Positions 1 through 7,003 of a stretch of 64,000 nt of DNA are shown here, in pieces (the stretch's first letter is position 1; each line of letters starts with the position of its first letter). This stretch comes from Clostridium fallax. GTDB lineage: Bacteria > Bacillota > Clostridia > Clostridiales > Clostridiaceae. Made by a program: the position numbers and the translations under genes. Under the pieces are notes generated by a model, which saw only the letters and a program-made list of their open reading frames with translations, was not told the origin of the DNA and did no database searches. Location of the stretch: the NCBI RefSeq assembly GCF_900129365.1, contig NZ_FQVM01000007.1, positions 54,858 through 118,857 on the forward strand, read 5' to 3'.

Positions 1-2
1 AA

Positions 3-383
3 AGATTAAAAAATCCAGATTTAGTAGACTTTGAACATGCAATTAGCTACTCTGCTGCTAAGACTGCAAATAAATTGCCTACTAAAGCTATTGTAGCTGC
101 TACTAAAAGTGGTGTTACTGCAAGACTTATATCTAGATATAAGCCATGTTGTCCTATAATAGCTATAACTCCAGAACCAACAGTAGCTCGTTCTCTTGCT
201 TTAAATTTTGGAGTACTTCCAAGACTTTGTAAAGATTTCAAAACTACAGAGGAAATTTTAAGTCAAGCAAAAGAAATTGCAAAGGAAACTAAGTATATTT
301 CAGAAGGAGATACTATAATGGTTGCAGCAGGTCCAACTTCTCAACCAGGTGGAACAAATATGCTTAAAATAGAAACAGTTTAA
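3..383 (+). CDS. pyk: Pyruvate kinase, C-terminal part (5' end outside window)
   Basis: The reading frame is already open at the left edge and ends with TAA at 381-383, so only about the last 126 residues are present. Pyruvate kinase converts phosphoenolpyruvate and ADP to pyruvate and ATP, the last step of glycolysis in the cytosol. The visible part matches the C-terminal allosteric-domain region: an AISYSAA helix, TKSGVTARLISRYKP, PIIAITPEP and near the end GDTIMVAAGPTSQPGGTN, all typical of the family. An extra PEP-utiliser-like domain seen in some Bacilli is absent, since the protein ends just after the TNMLKIETV strand. The gene is followed by a strong hairpin and converges with the peptidase gene on the other strand. 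Confidence 0.93.
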   Translation, partial: RLKNPDLVDFEHAISYSAAKTANKLPTKAIVAATKSGVTARLISRYKPCCPIIAITPEPTVARSLALNFGVLPRLCKDFKTTEEILSQAKEIAKETKYISEGDTIMVAAGPTSQPGGTNMLKIETV

Positions 384-389
384 ATAATA

Positions 390-423
390 AGACATCTCAC
401 AAATTAAATTTTGTGAGATGTCT
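390..423. terminator. Bidirectional intrinsic terminator between pyk and the M3 peptidase gene
   Basis: A perfect 14-bp inverted repeat (arms 390-403 and 410-423, 6-nt loop) follows the pyk stop by 6 nt. It has a T-rich tail on the plus strand and a short A-rich side on the other. The two flanking genes converge here, so it can serve both. Confidence 0.85.
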
Positions 424-530
424 ATTTTATTAAATATTTTTAAAATCTTTAATATTAAAATTAAGTTTTAATACTAATTTATCTCATTCATATAATACCA
501 TATTACTTTAATAAAAATCTTATATAATCT

Positions 531-2225
531 TTATTTATATACCTCTTCTAATTCATTCCACAAGAAATCCATTAATTCTTTTATCATATCTTCACTAAAG
601 TCAAATTTAATTCCAGTATCTTTATAAAGTTCTCTTAACGGCTTTTCTGCACCTTCTGATAAACCATTCTTGTACATTTTTATAGCATTTTCTTTGTTTT
701 CTTTATAGTTTTTATAAACTTGTAAAGCACCTAATTGAGCTATGGCATATTCTATATAATAAAATGGAACTTCATATATATGAAGTTGTTTTTTCCATCT
801 ATGTTTTAATTCCTCAGAAAGTCCAGACCAATCCATATAAGTATATACAAATGCTTTAGCTATTTTAGTAAACTCTTCATTTCTTTCCTCTTCTGTCACA
901 TCTGGATTTAAATATATCCAATGTTGAAATTTATCTACAACCATTGCCCAAGGAAGAAATTTTATTATTCCTTCTAGTTGTTCTCTTTTAGCCCTCTTAA
1001 AGTCTTCTTCATTATAAAATTCCTTCCAATGTTCCATTGTTAGAAGTTCCATAGACATAGATGCAAGTTCTGCAATTTCACTTGGAGTATCTTTATACTC
1101 TGGAACCTTTATATGAGATGCAAGCATAGCATGAACAGAGTGTCCTCCTTCATGGCAAAGAGTAACCATATCTCCTTGACTATTATCACTATTCATGAAT
1201 ATAAATGGTATATTACTTTCAGGAAAATAGTCACAAAATCCACCTGGTGATTTAAATTTCCTACTATCTAAATCCAAGGTTTTTTCTTTATCCATTCTAT
1301 TTAAAACATCTCCAAAGAAAGGATTTAATTTATAAAATATATTTGTAACTCCATTTATTAATTCTCTAGTTGAGTTACATGGCTTTAAAGGAGTCTCACC
1401 TTTAAACACTCCTTGCTCATCCCAAGGCCTAAAACTATTTACTCCAAGTTCTTTTGCTTTTCTTTTTTCTATTTTTTCTTTTAGTGGAACTACATATTTT
1501 CTAACAGCTTCATGGAATTCATTACAATCTTCTGGATTATAGTCAAATCTTCTAAGATATTTAAACATATAATCTCTATAATTAGAAAATCCTGCATTTT
1601 TAGCAATTTCATTTCTTATATGAACTAATTTATCAAATATATCATCTAATTTTTCTTTATCCTGTAATATTCTTTCCTCTATTAATTTAAATGCTTTTTC
1701 TCTTACATCTCTATTTTCATTTCTTAAATATTTACTCATCTGAGGAAGTGTTTTTTCTTCACCGTCCCAAATAACAGTCATTGAGCCTGTTACATCATAA
1801 TATTTATTAGCTAATTTATTTTCTTCTACTGATAAAGGAATATTTTCTTTTCTAAAGATTTCTATATCGTTCCTTTTTATTTTTAACATTAAATCATAAT
1901 AAGAATCTAATTCGTCCTTTAAAGAACTATTATAAATAAAATTATTTATTTTATCTTTATATTCATTAATTATTGGCATTATGTATTGTTGATCATATTC
2001 ATAGGTTTTCTTTATCTTTAAATCATTATTATACCCATTAAATTTAGCATAATTTCTACGTAATCTTTCCTCTATTATATTAGATAACTTATCAAAGCTA
2101 CTTATCCATTCCTTTAATTCTTCTACATTCTTTATATTCTCTTTTAAAAGTTTTTCATAAGCTTTAATTATTTCTTCTTTAGGCTCATCATCATTTATAT
2201 GCTTTCTTAAATCATCAAATTCCAT
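531..2225 (-). CDS. pepF: M3-family oligoendopeptidase (PepF-like)
   Basis: A 564-residue cytosolic zinc metallopeptidase of family M3B, expected to cleave short oligopeptides for amino acid recycling. The zinc motif HEGGH lies at residues 358-362 with Glu359 as catalytic base. The third ligand is probably Glu386 in the SEIAELAS stretch 24 residues further on, matching the M3 layout. The rest is helical and charged, as expected for the M3 channel fold, and there is no signal peptide. The length matches the shorter clostridial pepF/M3 subgroup. The ATG at 2223-2225 is preceded by GGAGGG. It looks monocistronic and converges with pyk. The substrate range cannot be read from sequence. Confidence 0.9.
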   Translation of the reverse strand: MEFDDLRKHINDDEPKEEIIKAYEKLLKENIKNVEELKEWISSFDKLSNIIEERLRRNYAKFNGYNNDLKIKKTYEYDQQYIMPIINEYKDKINNFIYNSSLKDELDSYYDLMLKIKRNDIEIFRKENIPLSVEENKLANKYYDVTGSMTVIWDGEEKTLPQMSKYLRNENRDVREKAFKLIEERILQDKEKLDDIFDKLVHIRNEIAKNAGFSNYRDYMFKYLRRFDYNPEDCNEFHEAVRKYVVPLKEKIEKRKAKELGVNSFRPWDEQGVFKGETPLKPCNSTRELINGVTNIFYKLNPFFGDVLNRMDKEKTLDLDSRKFKSPGGFCDYFPESNIPFIFMNSDNSQGDMVTLCHEGGHSVHAMLASHIKVPEYKDTPSEIAELASMSMELLTMEHWKEFYNEEDFKRAKREQLEGIIKFLPWAMVVDKFQHWIYLNPDVTEEERNEEFTKIAKAFVYTYMDWSGLSEELKHRWKKQLHIYEVPFYYIEYAIAQLGALQVYKNYKENKENAIKMYKNGLSEGAEKPLRELYKDTGIKFDFSEDMIKELMDFLWNELEEVYK

Positions 2226-2314
2226 AATAACCCTCCATTTTAAATAATATTTATATTTTAATTATAAAATATATTATCTTGAAAATATTTATGCCTTTTT
2301 TATTAAAATTTTGT

Positions 2315-2830
2315 TTATTTTGATAATAATTCAATCTTTTCTTTAAGATAAATGCTTTTAGGAAAAATCCCTTGTAAGTATTTGTAGGTTTCTTTAGCCT
2401 TTAAATCCTCTTTTAGTATTTCATAGCTCTCTCCAAGTTTTAGCTGTATATCTATATCAGTTCTCACCTTATTATTTTTATTTAGTCTTTCAATTATTTC
2501 TATAAAATCTTTATAATTTTTTAAATTAAATAAACTTAGTGCCTCCAAAACTTCAAATACTAAATCTTTATTATTTAATTCTAGACCCTTCCTAGAACAT
2601 TCTAAGCACAACTTAAAATTTTTATTATTAAACTCTTTAATGGCACTTTCTTTTAAGATGCCAAACTCACTTTTTAACTTTTTAAAATCAAAGTAAAGAT
2701 AAATACAATAGATTATCCCAATAAATAACATAAAAGGCATTGCAATTCCTATAATAAATATCATAACTCCTATTGCTATTTTCCCTCTCATTGAAGCTTT
2801 AGGATTTCTAAGATAAAATGGTTTTATCAT
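2315..2830 (-). CDS. Small membrane-anchored protein with TPR-like tail, function unknown
   Basis: I do not recognise a named family. The 171-residue protein starts with a short basic segment (MIKPFYLRNPKASMRGK), then one long or two closely spaced hydrophobic helices at about residues 17-47. A soluble, charged tail of about 120 residues follows, made of paired helices (KLCLECSRKGLELNNK, then ESYEILKEDLKAKETY) that resemble degenerate tetratricopeptide repeats. This would place the tail in the cytosol as a protein-interaction surface. An upstream GGAAGTGG supports the ATG. It lies downstream of the S1-domain gene but is separated from it by a hairpin, so it probably depends on readthrough or its own promoter. 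Confidence 0.6.
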   Translation of the reverse strand: MIKPFYLRNPKASMRGKIAIGVMIFIIGIAMPFMLFIGIIYCIYLYFDFKKLKSEFGILKESAIKEFNNKNFKLCLECSRKGLELNNKDLVFEVLEALSLFNLKNYKDFIEIIERLNKNNKVRTDIDIQLKLGESYEILKEDLKAKETYKYLQGIFPKSIYLKEKIELLSK

Positions 2831-2856
2831 TTTTATACCACTTCCTATGTAAATAA

Positions 2857-2893
2857 AGGTTTAGCATTAAATTTATTATCTAATGCTAAACCT
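2857..2893 (-). terminator. Intrinsic terminator downstream of the S1-domain gene
   Basis: A 13-bp inverted repeat with arms 2857-2869 and 2881-2893 lies about 30 nt past the stop codon of the S1-domain gene, in the minus-strand direction. An AT-rich tail follows. Confidence 0.7.
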
Positions 2894-2924
2894 AGTACAT
2901 CTTAACTATAAAATATTTTTACTT

Positions 2925-4103
2925 TTAAAGTTTTAAATCTCCTAATTTATCCTTTAATATATCTCCTAAAGTAGCCCCTTCTTCTTCATCAACATATTTA
3001 AGATAATCCTTTGACTTTTCTACTGCATCTTTTATACTTAAGCTCATTTTATGATTTTTCTCATCTATATCTAAAACCTTAACTTTTATTGTTTCACCAA
3101 TTTTTAAAACATCAGATGCCTTAGCTATATTTTCATCAGTTATTTCTGATATATGAACTAATCCTTCAACTCCAGGCTCTAATTCTACAAAAGCTCCAAA
3201 ATTCATGAATTTTACAACTTTACCTTGAATGATATCATTTATTTTATATTTACCATTTAAATTATCCCAAGGATTGTTATCTACCTCTTTTAACGCTAAT
3301 GATAATCTTCCTTTAATTTCATCAAAATCTTGAACAAATACTTCAACTTTATCTCCTACAGAAACTACTTCTGATGGATCTACAATTCTCTTCCATGAAA
3401 GATCATTATTATGAACTAATCCTTCTATTCCACCAATATCTACAAAAGCACCAAACTTGACAAGTCTAACTACTTTACCATTTCTTTTTTCACCTTTTCT
3501 TAAAGAAGCCCATAATTTTTTCTTTTCTTCTTCTATAGCTCTTCTCTTTTCTTCCTTTATTTTTTCGTCTATAACTCTTCTTGATACTACAACTTTTTTC
3601 TTTTCTTTATCAAATTCTATAATTTCAACTTCTACATCCTTATCAATTAATGTTTTTAAATCAATTTTTCCCATTCCAGAAGCTTGAGATGCAGGCATAA
3701 AGATTCTAATACCTTTATAGAATGCTATTAATCCGCCTTTTACTTCCTCTTTTATTTTTATTATTAAATGTTTTTTCTCTTTATAAGCCTTTTTTATACT
3801 ATCCCAAACCCTTATAGAATCTACTCTTTTCTTTGATAAAGCAACATTTCCTTCTCCATTATCCTTTGATATAATCATTACATCAATTTCATCATCCACT
3901 TTTAAAATATCTGCTGGGTTAATATCTATATCGTTAGAAAGCTCTTCTTTTGATATAACACCATCTGCAAAATAATTTATATTTACAAATACTTCTTTAT
4001 CTGTTATATCTATAACCTTACCTTTTACTATTTGGCCATTATATATTTTGTTAAAATCATAAGCCTTCATCATTTCATCCATTGACATATTTTCTGTTGT
4101 CAT
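2925..4103 (-). CDS. rpsA: S1-domain RNA-binding protein (ribosomal protein S1 homologue, YpfD type)
   Basis: The 392-residue protein has four S1/OB-fold repeats at about residues 20-90, 103-172, 195-263 and 280-350. The third and fourth are the most typical (KFGAFVDIGGIEGLVH and NFGAFVELEPGVEGLVHISE), and each is followed by a KVLDIDEKNHKMSLS-like strand. This is the layout of the short Firmicute S1 proteins, shorter than the six-repeat E. coli S1. The family binds single-stranded mRNA, but in Firmicutes it is not always a stable ribosome component, so a translational role is inferred. The second repeat is the most diverged. A GAGGAG site precedes the ATG. The gene is divergent from the Ser-rich/PspA operon. 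Confidence 0.85.
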   Translation of the reverse strand: MTTENMSMDEMMKAYDFNKIYNGQIVKGKVIDITDKEVFVNINYFADGVISKEELSNDIDINPADILKVDDEIDVMIISKDNGEGNVALSKKRVDSIRVWDSIKKAYKEKKHLIIKIKEEVKGGLIAFYKGIRIFMPASQASGMGKIDLKTLIDKDVEVEIIEFDKEKKKVVVSRRVIDEKIKEEKRRAIEEEKKKLWASLRKGEKRNGKVVRLVKFGAFVDIGGIEGLVHNNDLSWKRIVDPSEVVSVGDKVEVFVQDFDEIKGRLSLALKEVDNNPWDNLNGKYKINDIIQGKVVKFMNFGAFVELEPGVEGLVHISEITDENIAKASDVLKIGETIKVKVLDIDEKNHKMSLSIKDAVEKSKDYLKYVDEEEGATLGDILKDKLGDLKL

Positions 4104-4347
4104 AAAAACTTCAACTCCTCATTACGATGTTCATGATTTTATTTTAACCTAATATGGTAGATTAAAACAATAGTATTAAAATATTTATAATTTTTTTCAC
4201 AATATTTTTAATATAATTACAATATAATATTTATTAGAATTTTATTACATTTTATATGATATAATTTAACTAATATAATTTTTATTTATCTATATGGTAT
4301 CTAATAACTTATAATATTATATAAAAAAATATATAACGTGAGTTTTT

Positions 4348-4383
4348 AAGTGATTTCATGCGATTTTTATTTCTAAATCACTT
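4348..4383 (+). repeat. Inverted repeat upstream of the Ser-rich/PspA operon
   Basis: Perfect 9-bp arms AAGTGATTT (4348-4356) and AAATCACTT (4375-4383) lie about 40 bp upstream of the predicted -35 box. It has no T-run in either direction and no gene ends next to it, so it is more likely a protein-binding site than a terminator. Apart from this repeat and the promoter at 4423-4451, the 380-bp gap between the S1 gene and the AUU start shows only AT-rich sequence. Confidence 0.4.
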
Positions 4384-4422
4384 TAACTATAGAATTTAAT
4401 CTTTTTTAACCGTTTTTGAACT

Positions 4423-4451
4423 TTGTTAAATACAGCAACATAACATATAAT
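4423..4451 (+). promoter_or_regulatory. Predicted sigma-A promoter of the Ser-rich/PspA operon
   Basis: TTGTTA at 4423-4428, a 17-bp spacer and a consensus TATAAT at 4446-4451. This puts the transcript start near 4458, about 13 nt before the AGGAGGTG Shine-Dalgarno site at 4471-4478. Confidence 0.6.
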
Positions 4452-4484
4452 TACATTATGATAATTCATTAGGAGGTGTAAACA

Positions 4485-5138
4485 ATTAAAAGGAAAAAGC
4501 GATTTTTATCAACTATATTTCTAACTTTAATATTTTTAATTTCAAGTTTTGCAATAGATACTTTAAACGTTGCAAATTCTGGTGATTACAATAATCAGTT
4601 GGTTTATGCAAAAGGAGGACATTCTCATAGTTCTAGTCATAGTTCAAGAAGTAGTTCTGGTTTTAAGTCTTCCTCTTCATTTAAAAGTAGTTCATCCACC
4701 AATAAATCTAGTGGAAATCAAGGAAGTAAATCTTCAATAAATAAGAACCCTAAATCATCTACTGGGGATTATAAATCTGGCTCTTTTTCTAATAAAAGTT
4801 CTGATAAAAGTAATTCATCCTCTAATGATAAAGGAAATTCTTCTAATTCCTCTAGTAAAAGTGGAGACTACAAATCCGGTTCCTTTAGTAATTCACCACC
4901 AACTAATGAAGAAAAAAATTCTAATAAGGAGAATGATCAAAAACGATATAATGATAGTGGTTCTAAAAGATCCTTTATTCCAATTCCCTTTGGATCACCA
5001 TTTGGAAGAAGCCGTTCTTATTACGGGGGATATGGATCACAACATAGTATTCTATGGACAGTATTTAAAATATTTATAGCATTTATAATAATTATTATTA
5101 TAATAAATCTTATTAAAAAATTTACAAGAAGAAAATAA
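4485..5138 (+). CDS. Secreted Ser-rich protein with C-terminal membrane anchor, apparent AUU start
   Basis: The frame is open from 4482, directly after an in-frame TAA at 4479-4481. No ATG, GTG or TTG occurs before 4599. A start at the TTG 4599 would lack a Shine-Dalgarno site and delete an obvious signal peptide. An ATT at 4485-4487 sits 8 nt after GGAGG and gives (M)KRKKRFLSTIFLTLIF plus more hydrophobic residues, a textbook secretion signal, hence a 217-residue product. Next come a Ser/Lys/Asn low-complexity region with HSHSSSHSS and two copies of GDYKSGSFSN, a Gly/Tyr segment (SRSYYGGYGS), one transmembrane helix (about IFIAFIIIIIIINLI) and a basic tail. Function is unknown. It is co-directional with pspA after 17 nt, which suggests an envelope role. 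Confidence 0.75.
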   Translation: MKRKKRFLSTIFLTLIFLISSFAIDTLNVANSGDYNNQLVYAKGGHSHSSSHSSRSSSGFKSSSSFKSSSSTNKSSGNQGSKSSINKNPKSSTGDYKSGSFSNKSSDKSNSSSNDKGNSSNSSSKSGDYKSGSFSNSPPTNEEKNSNKENDQKRYNDSGSKRSFIPIPFGSPFGRSRSYYGGYGSQHSILWTVFKIFIAFIIIIIIINLIKKFTRRK

Positions 5139-5155
5139 TATTTGGAGGGATAATA

Positions 5156-5878
5156 ATGGGAGTTTTTGGAAGAATATCAAATATGTTTAAGGCTAAAGCA
5201 AATGATGCTTTAGATAATTTAGAAAATCCAATTCAATTACTTGATCAAAAAATAAGAGATATGGAGGAAAATTTAAATAAAGCTAAACTATCCTCCGCTC
5301 AAATCCTTGGTAATGTTCATGAAATAGAGAAGAAAATGAAAGAGGCTGAATTAGAATCTAAAGATTATGATGATAAAGTCAAACTTGCACTTTCTAAAGG
5401 AAATGAAGATTTAGCAAAGAAAGCTCTTCAAAGAAAATTAGATGCAGATAAAAAATATGAAAGTTTAAAAAATAGTTATAATGAAGCCTATAGTAAAGCT
5501 GAAACTATTAAAACTAATTTAAGATCTTTAGAGGAAGAGATTGAAAAAACAAGAAATTACAGAGATGAGGCTGCTGCAAGATACAATAATGCTGAAGCTT
5601 CAAAGAAAGTAAATGAAATTTTAGCTAATGTTCAAACTAAATCAAACTCAATAAATATTGATGATATTGAAAGAAAAATTCAAAAGAAAGAATCTTTAGC
5701 AGAAGGATTAGGAGATTTAAAGAAGGTTGATACTTTAGAAGATGAATTTGAAGCTTTAAACAAAATAGATTTAGATGCAGAACTTGATAAGTATAAAAAT
5801 CCTAGTTCTTCTTCATCAGTTAAAACTAATAGTGACTCATCTTTAGATGATGAACTTTCTAAATATAAAGATAAATAA
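5156..5878 (+). CDS. pspA: PspA/IM30 (Vipp1-like) membrane-stress protein
   Basis: The 240-residue protein begins MGVFGRISNMFKAKANDAL and continues ENPIQLLDQKIRDME, the conserved N-terminal amphipathic helix and opening of the PspA/IM30 family. A long predicted coiled coil runs to about residue 170, and a Ser/Asp-rich tail follows. Family members are peripheral membrane proteins of the ESCRT-III superfamily that oligomerise on damaged membranes and help hold the proton gradient. GGAGGG precedes the ATG. It is the middle gene of a three-gene unit with the Ser-rich protein upstream and the Cys-rich protein downstream. No PspF, PspB/C or LiaRS gene is nearby, so the sensor must be elsewhere or may be one of the two partner proteins. 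Confidence 0.9.
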   Translation: MGVFGRISNMFKAKANDALDNLENPIQLLDQKIRDMEENLNKAKLSSAQILGNVHEIEKKMKEAELESKDYDDKVKLALSKGNEDLAKKALQRKLDADKKYESLKNSYNEAYSKAETIKTNLRSLEEEIEKTRNYRDEAAARYNNAEASKKVNEILANVQTKSNSINIDDIERKIQKKESLAEGLGDLKKVDTLEDEFEALNKIDLDAELDKYKNPSSSSSVKTNSDSSLDDELSKYKDK

Positions 5879-5888
5879 GGTGACAAAA

Positions 5889-6548
5889 ATGAGTAAAGAT
5901 TTAGATTTTATAAAAAATGAAAAAGACTTATGGGGAAAAATATTTGTAGATATAAATTATGCAATAGATAATATATCTCCATTTATAGAAGAAAAAAATC
6001 TAAATAGAAGAAAATATTATATAAAAAAAGATATTCTAAAAAAATATATAAATTTACTAGATAGTGCAGAATCTGAGCTATCTTTTAAAAAATCCTTTTT
6101 CTCTTTTTTAAAAGATAATAAGTATGAAAACTTATTATCTTCATATAAGAATGATCACAGAAGTGATTTTAATCAGTTAAGGAACTGCGATAAGTGTGCT
6201 TGCTTAAATTGTATAAAAGAATGTAGTTTTAACAGCTGCTTAGGCTGTAAAAGCGGTTCTTATATAAAAAAATGTGATAAAGAAAAAATTAATATTACAG
6301 TTTATGAAAATTGGATTTTAGATTTAACTAACAATAATACTGGTATTAGTAATAAATATAAAGTTCTTGGTACACTTGAAGACTGCCAGTTAGATAGACA
6401 TTATATAGTTCTTCAAAATATTATGGATTCTAATGATAAATTTATACTTTATTATTATCCTGGTATAAGTGAAGATAATTATGGAGAAATAACTGACGGA
6501 GAAGAGTTTGATTTTGTTGTAGAAACCTTTGAAGGAAAAGATCTTTAA
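5889..6548 (+). CDS. Cys-rich cytosolic protein in the PspA operon, function unknown
   Basis: The start at ATG 5889 was chosen because AAGGTGA lies 6 nt upstream and just after the pspA stop. An in-frame GTG at 5880 is the alternative. The 219-residue product has a charged helical N-terminal half. A cluster of eight cysteines spans residues 100-129 (CDKCACLNC, then KEC, NSCLGC and KKC), spaced like a zinc or iron-sulfur site. A C-terminal beta-rich part follows (YKVLGTLEDCQLDRHYIVL and an acidic EDNYGEITDGEEFDF). No signal peptide or membrane segment is present. I do not recognise the family. Its tight coupling to pspA and its metal-like cluster make a regulatory or redox/metal-sensing role in envelope stress possible, but that is only inference. 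Confidence 0.7.
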   Translation: MSKDLDFIKNEKDLWGKIFVDINYAIDNISPFIEEKNLNRRKYYIKKDILKKYINLLDSAESELSFKKSFFSFLKDNKYENLLSSYKNDHRSDFNQLRNCDKCACLNCIKECSFNSCLGCKSGSYIKKCDKEKINITVYENWILDLTNNNTGISNKYKVLGTLEDCQLDRHYIVLQNIMDSNDKFILYYYPGISEDNYGEITDGEEFDFVVETFEGKDL

Positions 6549-6551
6549 GTT

Positions 6552-6607
6552 AAAAGCACTGAGATTAATATGCTTGTAAAATAAGCTCTTTAAATCTCAG
6601 TGCTTTT
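6552..6607 (+). terminator. Terminator of the Ser-rich/PspA operon
   Basis: A 15-bp inverted repeat, AAAAGCACTGAGATT (6552-6566) with its complement at 6593-6607, closes a 26-nt loop directly after the Cys-rich gene. The 3' arm ends in TTTT and is followed by ATTATATTTA. Confidence 0.75.
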
Positions 6608-6692
6608 ATTATATTTATATTATAATTTAAAAACAAATTAATCTTTAATTATAAACCTATATAAGTATATTTTAAATATAGTATATGATAGT

Positions 6693-6893
6693 CTAAATTA
6701 TTTTCTTTACATCAAATCCTAAGTCTTCTATAGTTTCCTTTAAAACTTCGTCAGAAACAGAGCCTTCTATTATAGCCTTTCCTTTTTCTATATTTATAAT
6801 CTTATCTATTCCTTTTAAAGATTCTAAGGCCCCCTTAACACTATTTACACAATGCATACATGACATACCTTCTATTATTATAGTCTTCTTCAT
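6693..6893 (-). CDS. copZ: Copper chaperone CopZ (HMA domain)
   Basis: A 66-residue single heavy-metal-associated domain with the Cu(I) site GMSCMHC (Cys12, Cys15 by position) in the first loop of a beta-alpha-beta-beta-alpha-beta fold. CopZ binds Cu(I) in the cytosol and hands it to the ATPase CopA, whose gene lies 110 bp upstream in the same direction. The size and the final GFDVKKII strand are typical of the family. It is probably transcribed with csoR-copA, since no clear terminator is seen between copA and copZ. Confidence 0.92.
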   Translation of the reverse strand: MKKTIIIEGMSCMHCVNSVKGALESLKGIDKIINIEKGKAIIEGSVSDEVLKETIEDLGFDVKKII

Positions 6894-7003
6894 AATACAT
6901 TCCTCCTATTTTATTATTTAATAAGCACAAATAAATTTTTATTATCTTTGTACTTTATAATACACCTTTACAAATTAATATTTTAAATAAAATTTTATTG
7001 ACT

